A stretch of DNA of 64,000 bases from Cristatella mucedo (taxonomy: Eukaryota > Bryozoa > Phylactolaemata > Cristatellidae): assembly GCA_009760855.2 (NCBI GenBank), contig WPIO01000009.1:3776001-3840000 (forward strand), in the 5' to 3' direction. This document shows positions 13,301 to 27,183 of the stretch, in pieces. A program made the position numbers and the translations under genes. The notes under the pieces were generated by a model. That model saw only the letters and a list, made by a program, of their open reading frames with translations, was not told where the DNA came from and did no database searches. How positions within the stretch are numbered: position 1 is the first letter of the stretch; each line of letters opens with the position of its first letter.

Positions 13301-14575
13301 TGTATCCCTGGGACATTGCTTTTTGATTGAGTCAATTCGTTAGCGTTTAGGCGGCTGGCTATTGAGGGTACAGGCTGGTCTCCTCCCATAGCCTGGGGTC
13401 TCAGCTTGGGCCGAGGTGCTTGCACTGTCCGACTGAGGTCCACTGTCGGCTCGAGTCTTGCAGTGGGCAATCCTTTATTGCCACCTCCAAGCAGGGTGAA
13501 ATCTGCTTGAGACCATTCCGCAGCTGTGTACACTGTACATGTGGCTGCTCGATTGGTTATTAATCGGCACTTGACTTTTACTCTCGAGCCACCGAACTAC
13601 ACAAATGGCAGTTACCGGCAAAATTGGCAAGCACCGACCACGTGTCCATGGAGCGCCGTCGACGCTGAGTGACACCGAAGCTCCTAGCCGCACCCGGTCG
13701 GCTATTTGGATGATTTTTTTTTATAAATTTCCCTGCTGCTTTAGAGGCTTTGGACCCGCTCGAGTCAATAATTGATATTGGTACGTTGTGCAACCCATGC
13801 CCTCTCTCTCTCTCTCTGCTCCACAGCAGTGCTTGTATCTTTTGAATGGTTATGATCGATCTGGTGTGGCGCTGCAGCACTCCAGCGGTGCCCACACACT
13901 GCCAAGCCGAACTACCTTTCATAAAGGCCCTTGGCCCTGCCCTTCCCTGCTATGCACGTTAGCCCCCCCCCCCCTTTAAAGGAGGTGCATTTTATTGCAA
14001 GACGACATCATTGAGAAACCGTTGCTCTGCTCTCTGCTCTCAAGCTGATGGGAGTACCAGTCTTCCAAGTCTGCAGCAATCCTAATGCTGTCTTATTTGG
14101 TACGCACATGTACGCATGGCACTGCTTCTCGATTGTAGCTGCGCCAGACAGAAGTGGTCTCAAGACTTACCGGCCACGAGTGTCATAATAACTTTCCACA
14201 ATGAAGCTCGGTCAACACTGCTACGCACTGTCGTCAGGTAAAGCTCATTCCTGAGGCCTGTGCGCATAGCCTGGTCTTCGTTATTGCCGTAGTAGCAGCT
14301 GCTAACGTTGAGTGCTGTGCTTTATAGTGTGCTTAATAGAAGTCCTCCACATCTGATTGCGGAAATTATACTCGTCGACGACTTCAGCGATAACCGTGAG
14401 TATCATCATTGCTTTTGAATTTGCGTTTGATATTGCCGAGCTGGTTTGGTCCAGCGGTTAAGGTGCTCGCCCCGACCAGTGTCTGGCTGAGGTCGTGGGC
14501 TCGAGCCCCGAGGCAGATATGTGAAGCGCCTGAATAGAGATTTAAGTTCTCTTAGAGTGATATACAAATTAATTG

Positions 14576-14657
<82 letters not shown>

Positions 14658-17600
14658 TGTCTATCAAAGAACTCCTCACCTTCGTCATCATCTTTCTCTT
14701 TCTTCTCTTCGTTCTCTTTGTCTCTGCTTCAGGACTCGAATCCACCACCCGGTTTCGTTAAATTCAACCACTTTAGGAATACAGGTTTTTAGTAGTATCA
14801 TTACTAACCTGAATGAACCTGAACCACAGTCACCCGCGCTGAATTTGGCTGTTCGTTTCAGACTAGTGGTCTGACCGCTTCGCCCTCTCTCACTCTTGTC
14901 TGAATGTGCTACCCTCCCATGCACTCCCATGCACTCACATGCGCCATCATCGCCATTAATGCTGGTGGAAAGGAAGTTGATAGCGACTGTTGTCTTGCAT
15001 ACTTGGACCACACAAGGTCTCGGCTGCTATCTTAGCATTATTGGGCCGTTTAAGATTGGAGTTCTAAACAATAATTAGCTGCAATATGTTGACTGTTTGC
15101 ACAGCACCGCATGTTTCTTTGCCCTCCCTTCCCTCTCGCGCCCCCTGGGGTACTTCTCTGTGGTGCCCGGAGCCCCTACTCTTCATGATCTGATCCAAAC
15201 CTGACCTCACCTAGAGTGACTGCTTCAAGGATGCCAACGAATAAATGCTGTAATTACTCATTGGCATGCCTAGTCGTCGACCTGGGTCATGCCCTACCAT
15301 TCCATCCGACGTTAGGCTTTCTGGGTTCTCTGCTGGCCTGCTTTTAGCAAGCCTTCCCGTGCAGGATGCTGTGAAAGATTCAGCGGGAACCCAGGCGTCT
15401 AATTTGGGCCAGTCAAAGGCTTGTGACTCGGGAAGGCTTCGATCAGCTCTTAGCTCCTACAGGGCTGTCTTAGTCGAGTGCCGGCATCTAATTAAGTAGG
15501 CTAAGTGCCGTGCGGCTGCGCTCTTCCGACCTGTGACATATGTGCTGCTCAGCTGTCCCTGCCCCTCATCAAACTCGTCATTTTTATTCTCGTACCCTTT
15601 TCGCGCTTTCCCCTGCACGATTAAATATGTTTTACTAACCAGCGCTCCTACAAGCCAGTGGCTCCCCGTGTCTTCTTGTGTGCTGTTGCACGCTTTTCGA
15701 AGCATGATCCCTTGCATCAGGTTGTAATGCACCTGGATAGAGATTTGGTTCTCTGAGGGCGCTGAGCAGAAGACTTTCATTATTATTATTATTATTGTTA
15801 TTATATTTAGTGTTATTGTCTCGTTTTTATTACTTCTCCATGTTGGCCATCCATGCTTCACTGTATTACTTAGCTTTATTACTTGTTGCCGGGATACAGA
15901 TGGTATTGCTGTCATTGTGTGGCTATAATTAGTCAGTGTTCTTTTGGCTTTGGTGACCTAGCTCTGCCAGTTCAGAAATCGGGCATTCTCGAGCCAGGGT
16001 GTGCCAGACGCAAGCCAATGTCGCTCGAATACATAGTTGCATTGACGGGAGGGGATGGGGCTTTTGTGCAGCGCTCTTCTTGCCTGGTGCTTGTCTGTAG
16101 CATCCCTAGATTTTCGAAACTCGACAGAAGATATTCGTAGTAGCATTACTGTGCTGCCGCGATAGCTCCCGCTTCTCCGACGCTTTGCGGTGGTGGCATA
16201 CGTTCGTTCAATTGGTTCTCGTATCCGTTTGCACGCAGCCGCCGACGGTGCCGAGCTTGGCAAGATTGAGAAGGTCACCGTGCTGCGCAATGAGCGTCGC
16301 GAAGGCCTCGTCAGATCTCGTGTGCGAGGCGCCGACGCTGCTCGTGGGCCCGTGCTCACTTTTCTCGACAGTCACTGCGAATGCGGGGAGCAGTGGCTGG
16401 AACCGCTGCTACAGCGCATTCACGAGGTGGGCTGGGCACCTGCAGTCGTCGCTGCATCGTTCAACCTCGCCTTCCCTTGCCGTCGCTGCAGCAGGCCGAG
16501 CTGTGCATGCGACCTGGGCTTGTATTGACACCTGGAGCCAAATTCTTGCTGCGGTAGGACGACACACGTGTCGTGTCTCCAATCATCGACGTCATCAGTA
16601 TGGACAACTTTGAGTACATCGGTGCATCATCGGTCTTGAAGGGTGGCTTTGACTGGAATCTGGTTTTTAAGTGGGACTACTTGACACAGGACGATGAGGC
16701 AAAACGTGGCAAGAATCCCATAGGTCCCATCCGGTGAGAGCCGTCTGCAGCAGGCAATGGCTGCTTGTATGCAGCTCCATCTGCCAAAACGATTCTATTT
16801 GATGACACAAAATAGCAGTGTCTATGTTCGTGCTGCCTCCTGGCCTCCCATGCTTTTCGTCGAACGTCTCCCGCACGTGAGCAGAGCATGCTGCTACAAC
16901 CACCTCGATGTCGCATACATTCGTACTCTGCAGGACTCCTATGATTGCTGGCGGACTGTTCAGCATCTCCAAAAAGTGGTTCAATGAACTCGGCAAGTAC
17001 GACTTGCAAATGGACGTGTGGGGTGGCGAAAACCTGGAGATATCATTCCGTGTTTGGCAGTGCCACGGATCGCTGGAGATCATTCCGTGCAGTCGCGTCG
17101 GCCATGTGTTTCGCAAAGAGCACCCGTACACATTTCCTGGAGGTAGCAGCAATGTATTTGCAAGGTTCGTATGGAGCTCGTTCGTGGGGCCTGCTCGCTG
17201 GCTAGGCTCATGCTCGTGGCCTGATCAATGCTGTTTCAACGAGTACATGCAGTAATGCTGCTGCTTCCTGCTGAATGCTTAGAGGGCTCTGGTGCTTAAT
17301 AATAAAAATAATTATACATTTAATATAGCGCCCTCAGAAAACTTGATCTCTTTCTAGGCTAACGGGGAATTTGAAGAGAGTACTTAGAAAAATTGGTTTG
17401 ACAATTGAATATGAGTTTAGGGTGCCTTTTGAAAGACAAATGTGTTACAACTGGTGTCGGAAGTTCTGACGACTTCCGAATGAAAGAAAAATGGTTATGC
17501 AAATCACGCATAGCCCGGATGTAAACCGGAAGCAATACATCCACAAATAAAAAATGTGACCCCGATCTCTGCATCCTATGCAACTTGTATCCCAACTTGT

Positions 17601-20600
17601 CGAAACTTGGTAGATACATGCTTGAAACTTGTAGAGGTGCATTCTTGTGACTTGTATACAGCTTCATTTCCACGGTCGGTTGGTGCCTTGTAAATTCTAT
17701 AACTCAGCTAATAATTCACGTATATGAGTGAAATTTGACATGCAAGTTCAGCTCTGTATGTTTCAAATGAGTCAAGAAAGATTACTGATTTCGGTTCGAT
17801 ACATTTTGCTGTATTAGTCATCAAACATTCTGGAGCTTTATTTTCCATAATCGTGGACATGTAGAGCAAAATATATTCAGCCGAAATCCGAAACTTGTCT
17901 TCCCTCGTTTGAAACAAGCATAGCTTAACTTGCATTTCAAATTTCACTCAGATACTTGAAGTATTAGCCGAGTTATGGAATTTACAAGGCACCAACCGAC
18001 CCTGGAAATGAAGCTGTATACAAGTCACAAGAATAAACCTATACAATCTTCAAGCATGTATCTACATGTATCCATCAAGAGAAGTTGGGATACAAGTCGC
18101 ATATGATGCAGAGATTGGTACATTTTTTATTTGTACATTTATTATTTCCGGTTTACATCCGGCTTAGACGTGGTTGGCATAACCGATTTTTCTTTCATGC
18201 GGAAGTCGTCAGAACTTCCTATCCCAGTTCTAGTGCATTTCTCTTTTGGTGGGTACCCTAAACACATTCGATTGTTGGATACATTTTTTTAAGTATTTTC
18301 TTGACTTTGATTTTGCAATCCAGATGCTGAGCCACGTGTCGTCGCCTACTAAAAATCGCTGTTTTGTGGCAAGGATGAGTTTCTACTTTCTTTTTGATCA
18401 TCCAATAAACTGCCCCAGGATGGGGACAATGATGTATCGGGTGTCGGCCGGGATGCCTGAGTGTCTGCTTGACCTATAGCTGGGTGCCAGTAAACTAATG
18501 CCATCGATCTAGTAATGCATTTCATATTGAAAACGCTCGGTCCCAGTGTGAATATGTCGGCCGCGCCTCTGCTTCTCAGCCAGCCTTTCCTTGTATGTTT
18601 ATCCGTCTGTAACTCCACAAAGACTATTTAGATGTTACACATGAGAGTTTTGTATAGCACACTCACAGCCTAAGCGGCTTTCGGTACGCATTCGGTAGCC
18701 AACTGATTTAATCTCACACAGCCAAGAGAAAGTGTGAAGCATAGCAGAGTCAAGAGAGCATTTGAGGTAGTGAGTAGCATGGAAGTAGTAGCTCAGGACC
18801 GCTGGAAAGGATGTGCCATGGTCGGCAGCAGGAGAGTAGTTGTCGTTGCGTGGAATCGTGGAAGCGAGTTCCACAGTCTAGGACTTGCAGAGCTAAAGCC
18901 TATGTTGCCAACGGTCTTTAACCAGAGGAATGGAACAGCTAATTGATTGTCCATACATGATCTGGGGGTACAAGGAGGCTGGAACGGTGCAGCAGTTCAG
19001 CCAGGTATGGAAGAGCCAAGCCGTGGCAGGCCTTGTGGGTCAGCGTAAGAACTTTGCTCTGTATCCGTTGCTCAACCGGCATCCATCCTAGTTCTTTTAG
19101 CAAAGGAGACACGTGGTCAAATCTCTGGGACTTGAAGACTAGCCTTGCAGCCATATTCATATCCATCTGCAGTGGCATAGTTGCTCTTTTCGGTAGCCCA
19201 GCCAAAAGGTAATTACAATAATCAAGCCGAGACAGAACTAATGAGCTAGTTAAAATTTTTGCTAGCCACAGTGGAAGACAGCTCCTAATCTTAGATAGGG
19301 ATCGAACGTGATGGCTAGCTGTAGAAGCAGTCTTCTGAATGAGCTTTTAAAATTGTGGCGGCTGTCGAAAACGACACCTAAATTTCGAGCATATTGTGAT
19401 GGTCGCACAACAACTGCGTCACATATTAGAAGGGAAAAGTCTTCTAATCCAGCTACACGTTTAGGGTGTCCTATGAGCAGCAGTTCAGTTGTATCTTTGT
19501 TTAGTTTCAAGAAACTTTCCGACATCCAGAATCGAATGTCGGCAAGGCAAGCATTGAGTTTATCGGTTGCTGCAGCAGATTCTGACGGTTTGAAGGACAA
19601 ATACAGCTGAGTATTGGCAGCATAAAAGTGATATCCTCTTCTATGGGCCTTAGCCACTTTTCCCAGAGGTTGAGTATAAATGGAGAACAGCAAGGGACCG
19701 AGACGTACCCTTGAGGGACTCCACAAGTGACCCTTCTCGTGTGTGAGACCTGACCCCCACACGACATGGATTGAACACGATCAGACGAGTACGATTTAAA
19801 CCACGCCAGTGCCTCGTCTGCCAGACTGATCGATGTTCTCAATCGTTCAAGTAGGACACCATGATCAATGGTATCGAAGGCACCTACAGATCTAGCAGCA
19901 CTAGGGCAGTGACGTTCATCGTTACTGCATAAGATGTCATTGGTAACACGGAGAGCAGTTTCAGTGAAGTGCTGCTGCTGAACGTCTGCAATTTTTCTGA
20001 CATATCGTTCTTTTCGATGTGCTACCAGCTGCATAGAGGCAATTTTTTCAAGAATCTTTTGACAAAAAAGGAAGAAGGAAACTGGGCGTTGCTTCTCCTG
20101 CGACTCCTTTTGTACAGTCCTTCAATTCCTTGCAGCACCTCAATGTCAGCATTCAGGCCTGCTACGACTGACCTCATCATAAAATTCATCTCCCAGTCTA
20201 CGAAGACTTCTAGCCCTATAGACCCTGTACCACATTCTCTCTTTTCCGGATGCGTCGATTTGCTGTCGTTATACATAACTAACATAATAAATATGTTCTT
20301 CGATTCAGGTATTGTCCTTGCAGTTTTCAAAAGCCCTGTTGTTAAGCCACCATTTAATAAAACAACACTAGACCTTGAGAACTTCTTCCTAGTCTTCCTA
20401 CTGCCGTTCCTATCAAAGATACTAGGAAAAGTAGTGGCAGACCAGCTCAACTTTTTACGTTGAAACTTCAACCCTAGCAAGGAAGTTCAAGTTGGTTTTT
20501 AGAGCTAATCACCCCACAGATTCAGCATTGCTTAGGGTGTACTTTCTCAAGAATGCCGACTTAGGTAAAGCCTCTCTGCTTTTTGTTTAACTTTTTGACA

Positions 20601-23600
20601 GTGTTTGATACTATTGATCACAAAGTCCTTCAGTGCCCATCATCTTGCCTTGGATTACTGGCACTGCACTGCAATGGTTTGGATCCTATCTCAGGGAGAC
20701 TCCAGAGCACGGTTGTCCATGGGCACCAATCACCCAAGGAACCACTAAAGCCTGGTGTTCCCCAGGGGTTCATGTTTGGTCCACTTCTTTTCGCAATTTA
20801 TACTCTCCTCTTACCGTTGTAAACGCCAAGCATAATCTAGGCTTTCATTTCTATGCAGACAACCCACAACTGTACCTATGTTTTGATCCCTCTACTTTAA
20901 ACAAAGGAAAGTTACAACCAAATGAAGGTGAGGTCTTTTTTTTACTGAGCATTCATCCAAGTCATCTCATGCCTATGGATTTAGCAGGGCCCAAAGATAT
21001 TCTAATTCGTTTACCTGGCATGGCTCGTTGTTAGCACTTTCTGGTAAGCCCTTCACTAGTGTGCTCGCTGGCGATCATCACCTACATTGGTCAATAAATG
21101 ATTTACTTCCTCGGGACTCGAGCCCGAAACCCAAGTTGTTAGCCCTGGGCTAGGAACCTGGAGCTCATAAACTGCCACATTAATACACCGAGCAGGGCAT
21201 TGACCTTTATTCACGTTAGTACATCACTTCTCTGCTACGTGCTGTGAATCACCATCAAGCAGCACATCGACCTCAAGGTTCTGTCACTCGCTGTTTCCGT
21301 CGTTCTCGTCGTTCTCGTCGTTCTCTTGCTCCGGCCAACCTGTCCCACATACTTATACTTACTCTTCGGGCTTCCCACCAAAACAATCGAGCTACTGACT
21401 CTGGCTGTGCATCAAACTAACTGGCTGTGCATCAAAATGTGTTGATCAAACAAACCACAGTGCTTTGGAGACGGAACCTTCGGCTCGAATGCTCCCTGAA
21501 ACTTGCTATCGACTGACATCATGCCATCCCCTGAGTTGATGGCATTCAAAGCAAAGCTAAAAAACGGTTCCTTGCAGGATTTGTGAGTCCGTGTTAATTG
21601 TCCTTTACTTGGATGTGTTTACGCATGCTGAAACTGTTCTTGTTATTACCGCTGATTGGTTGATACTCCCTCTTTCAAGCATACTGGAAGTGTCTAGAAG
21701 AGATTCGGTTCTTCCAGTGAGCTATATGGTTGTATTTTTATTATTACTACTGTTATTGGTATATAACTGCAGCTGAATGTAGGTTGCTATCAAAACATGT
21801 ACCTGTAGCTCACTAAATAAGGCAGGATATTAAAAAAAAAGATGGACTGATGTCATACAAAACTGCATGCAAGCTCTGTCGAAGTATCTATTCTTATTTA
21901 AATAAATACAGCATGGGCATCTGTATCTTATCGATTATTATTTTTTGAGCTCCAAAAGGAAAGCTGCATGATGCAGGCCATGAGTAGGATAATTATGGTT
22001 ATTGGACTAAAAATAGATTATTTGTATAGCCTCTGAGAGAACTTTGTATCTATCCGGGGGCTGGTTTCAAGCATGCAAAAGCAAATGTAGTATCATGCTT
22101 AGGCCAATATGCTTAAGCAGACATTACGACACTCGTCGCCACCGGTTAATACGACCTCTGACTAGTACTGTATCATATACAGGTAAGCACGCTAAGCAAA
22201 CACGAACGAAAAACAGATGCGCTCATTGGGGTCAAGGGAAAAGCTAAGTAGAATATGTGCGTCTTGAGGTGAGACTTAAATAATGAGAAGTCATTGCAGG
22301 CAGTGACCGAAAGCTAAAGCAAATATTAGACTTCCGGTACATAATACTAAATGAAGTCTGATCACCAAAAGGTTTTACTTTAGTGCGAGGAGTGGTGAGA
22401 TAACCCGAAGCTGTTGAGGAGGTGGTCCGAGAGCAAATTGCAAGGAGGTTGGATAAGTAGGCTGGTGCTTGCGAAGAGAGTGGCCTTTCAGTGAGACTTT
22501 GGATCTTGAAATCGTTTCGATGCTCGATAGGGATCCAGTGAAGCTCTGACAGAAGAGGAGCGATGTGGCAGCTATGCCGTTGACAACAGGCCAGACAAGG
22601 TGCTGAGTGTTACACCAGTTGCAGACGATTAAGGGCACAGGCCGATATTAATGAATATTGGGGATTGCAATCGCCTTTATGTGATTTCACAAGCATCTGA
22701 GCCAGTTTGGGTCTTGCACTCTCATCTAAGCAGGCTCTGATTTCTGGCAAGTTCGGTAAATCGAAGTAAGATGGTTTGTAAACATTGCTACCGCGATGCC
22801 TGCTCATGGTGTTTTTTTCACAACCGGCTGCATTCTGCATTTGTAGAAACACACGCCGTGCTGCTGAAGTATGGATGGACGAATATAAGGAATATTATTT
22901 TAATGCCGTTCCATCAGCACGGTTCGTCCAGTATGGGAAGTAAGTCTAGGCGTATGGCGTGCATTCACAGGCCAGCTCCTTAGTTGCACTGATTAGGCTT
23001 TTTCTATTGAGCACCCTGCTTTCCTGTAGCGTCTTTAAAATTACTATTGCTTCCGATTTTGATTCCGATTGAGTTACTCGGAGCATTTTCATTATGTGGT
23101 CAAATATTTTCTGCCTTTAAGTATTTTAGAAAGTGCGTGAAATCTGACAATGGTCGTACTGATAATGCAGCAAAAAAGGCAAAGTACACGAGTTTTTAAT
23201 CTATGCAGCACATTTTTTAAACATTAAAAAAGCCGAAAGCCAGTGTTAAAATAATACTGCATCTTCACCCTTAGAGAACTTAATCATTTTCTAGGAACTT
23301 TACATGTGCTTTAGGAAGCATGACCGAATGGTTAGTGGCAGTATGCACAGTGTCAGCATGTGTAAGCACACAAATGACAAATCACAAGGACCAGGCAAAT
23401 GTCGTGAGAAACAGGTACATTTTAAAAGATATCAATGGTGGTGCTGCTTGCTATTCCTTTTATCTGTTTTCAACTGCCGGACCTGAGCCACCAAGGGGCC
23501 ACCCCATGTGCAAAGTGGGCTAGTTTTTCTAAAAACATAGTTTTGGAGGCTGAACGCGTTTTTTTGTTCTATGCAGCATCTGAAAAGATGCAATTGTGCA

Positions 23601-26468
23601 AAGGATCCCAAGCAAAACTACCCGAGACTTCGTAAAATAAAATCCGCTCCTGTAATGTGTTTAAGATTCCTGTTGGTTTCTGTACAGCCACTGAAACGTT
23701 GCCATGCCAGGACGGGCACACTGAAAGGGAAACTGACCGAACTGGTTCCGATTGTCTACGAATTAATTGAACCGACCTTAAACTCATTGAACCCCAGCAT
23801 TAGATATTTGTCTCTCCTACTCCATACATCTGTAATCAGGTAAATGACTTAATTTCAAAATACAGAGTGACAAAAGGTTGTCTGCCATGGGTGGCACTGA
23901 ACGTCAAAAAGGAGTTTCTTCTCGAGCTGAGAACGATGCAACCTCTGGGTTACTGACCTTGGGTCTTAGCCCATGGCTGAGACCCAAGGTCAAAGGTGCT
24001 CGCTCTTCATGGCCCAGGTCCTGGGGGGTGGGGGGTTTCGAGTCAAGCAGTAAGCAATAGGCCGTTGTTGCTGTAGGCCGTCGTTCCGTGATTGCCCGCG
24101 ACTGTAAGCGGTGGCAGATGATAGCCATAAATACTCTTCTGCTTCTATATAAATGAGACTGTTAAATCAGCTAGTCTTTTTTTACTAGTCTCTTGCTCTA
24201 ACCAATTGGGTTATTGAGAATGCTCTACCTTTGGCGGTCGACACGTGGCCATACAGTCGTCTGTGTCACCGCTTCGAGCTTCGACTTTCACAGCTTCACT
24301 CTGTCGTGGTTTTTTCAAATATATTCATTAACAAGTTGGCCGATATAGTGAAAGTGATACAGCACACGATTGGTTGTCTGTCAGTTATACACCCCTGTAT
24401 TAAAATTAAAATAATTACTGTAGGTATGGACTTTAGGCCTATGTATTCGAGCACACCAAATCCTTCAACGCCAGGTGCAGCTGCTCGACCACTCCTTGTG
24501 TGTGGGTACGAACTTTTATCCAAAAAATTGGGTGTGGCGAAACCAAGCCAGTAAGAGTGTGCTGTCCACCGATTGGCTATCTTGGTGTAATTTAATGTAC
24601 AATAATAATAGTAATAATAATATATTTGTAACTTCTGGCATGTCTTATTTTGTCTAATATATTGGGTAATACGAGTGTAATGGTGACTAAAGTGGTGTTA
24701 TGTTTCTAATAATGTTAACTGCCGTATTTAAATGGTCGTGAACAGGTTTTCTATACTCTAAATACAAAAATAATTGGTTTATAAATAAAGAATCCTACTT
24801 TACAGAAATTCACTTATTGTGGGAGAGTCTGGAACTGATTAGCCGAGATAAACGAAGGACGACTGTAAAGCCTCGACTTTAAATTGGCTTTTACGTGTTC
24901 GAACCGAATTCCTGTGTACTGTGTGAATGAATGTGTATGTTTATCCTTCTACTCCTGGCGCTAGTGGTTAGTGATATGGCAGTTACTGATCCAGATTATC
25001 TCCCAATTTCATCGGTGGTGTCAAGCTCAGCATGTCGGACATTTTGAGAGCAAACAGATTATTCTTCCTATTCAAACGCACACTTTTAGGGCAAAGAGTC
25101 TTTCTTCCATTCTAATATCATTGGGAACATCAAAATTGCCTGTTCAATTTGGTTTCTGCTTTAGAGTGAGTTCTCAGTGACTACACATACGTATAAGTGG
25201 CATATTTCTTTTAGTCTGAGCAAAAAGTCACAGGAAACCGTCAACGGTTGAGTGTACTTTTCCGATCGAACAAATGAGGTAGAAAAAGTATGTTTGTGCA
25301 CCTACGCTTCCTTGACCACCCTTAACCTATGTCCTGTATCCAGCTTGGAGCAACAATTTTGGGGATGAAAATACTTTGCTTTCATCGATTCTTGCATAGC
25401 AAATGGCTGTGGTGCTGTGTTTGCTTGGGGCCTAAAATTGACTTGCTGTATTTTTCCAGTTGCCATGGCTGTTCTGTGATGCATAAATGTGTCGATATTG
25501 ATTGCTTTTTGGCAAAGCTTACAAATTCGATTGCGTTGTGATTCAGATTACCACTATTAATCTGGATCTGCGATTTTTCACTCATGATACTCGCTTCATG
25601 ATAGATGTCTAATTGGATATTCTTCTTAAATACATACCAAGTAAGGCAGCAGCGTTTCCCGATGTAAATGCATAAACCACCTTATTGCACTATGCATAAG
25701 GTTGTAGCTGCCATGCGCATTTGCATCGAGCATTCAGTTTCGAAGTCGGTATCCTCTGTCTGGCTCATAATGATTCTGAAGAAATGAATAGCAGACCTCG
25801 GTGGATAATGGCTGTGTTCTCCATTAAAATAAACTAGTGCGTTCCCGTACAGGTTCTCGTGTGATTTGATGCGATTAGCAAAGCCTTGTCCTATGCTATT
25901 TTTTGTTAATCCCGAACAACCAACAGTCATCAAATTGCCTCGTGAGAGAAAACATTGCTAATCCATGTCGTGGTTGGCACTGGATTTCTTACCTAATAGC
26001 TTCACACTTTGTATCGCGGACCATGTGCTTGCTTTTCGACGCCTTGCTAAGCTTACTGAAATAGCAGCAACAGACTCACTGGCAGTAGGTGTGCAACGTT
26101 ACGCTATTATATTATCTAGCACTGGAATTGCCTAGATTACGTGGGCGTGGCTCATGTGCATCTTGGCAATGTCTGTAACACAATGAAAGTCGTGCTCAAG
26201 TGAGCAGATACCTTTGTCAGCCTGTGACCAATTCGGCTGGCAGTGATCGTTGACCGGCGAGCCTGACGTAACTAGCCGTGTCGTCGTGATTCATTGCAAA
26301 TGTCAGTGTGATGGCTTCCGAGTCATTTGGCTCAATCTTTCAGTGATCGATCGTGTTTATTCCTGCACTTGTAGCCTTAGCGAGAGGTTCCACCTTCGCA
26401 ATTTGCTGAAGTGCAAACCGTTCAGCTGGTACATGGACACCGTCTATCCGGAGCTGCGGTGAGTGCAA

Positions 26469-26518
<50 letters not shown>

Positions 26519-27094
26519 CAGCAGTGCCTTGCTCCGTCTGCTGGATGTTCATCGGTGATGGGGGGTGGAGGCTTACTGATGGGCATGTAGGTTTGTTTGT
26601 GGCCTCTTGTGGCTTGCCCAGTTCTTTTCGGCTCGCTGCGGTGCTCCGTCTCTGGCCCGCCCACTGAGCTCAGCTCACGTCGGACGTCCTCGACATCGAG
26701 CAACTCTCACGTCGTCGTTCACAAGCTGTCCGTCTCTGGGGCTGCTTGAAAAGGTTAGCTCATGAAATGCCCTCGGGGTCTTAATGGCTATCACCACCAC
26801 TCGCAATGGACAGTAAAGGATTTCCCCCTGCAGAACTCGAACCCGCGACCTGGGTCGGGAAGAGCGTACGCCTTGACCCTGGGCTAAAAGCCAGCCCCCC
26901 TCGAGAAGCCGCGGTGAGCACAAGCCAGCGACTGGCCCCACTCGGTCTGTTGAGATTCTGCCACCGCAGGCTCCTACTGGGGGACCAGTGGGCGCCTAGC
27001 AGGCAGGGGCGCCTCCAGCAGGTCCCGCTGCCTGCTAGGCGGCAGCCGCAGCTGCCTAGGCTCGTCCTTGGAGTCTCTCTCTCTCTCCCTCCCT

Positions 27095-27183
<89 letters not shown>

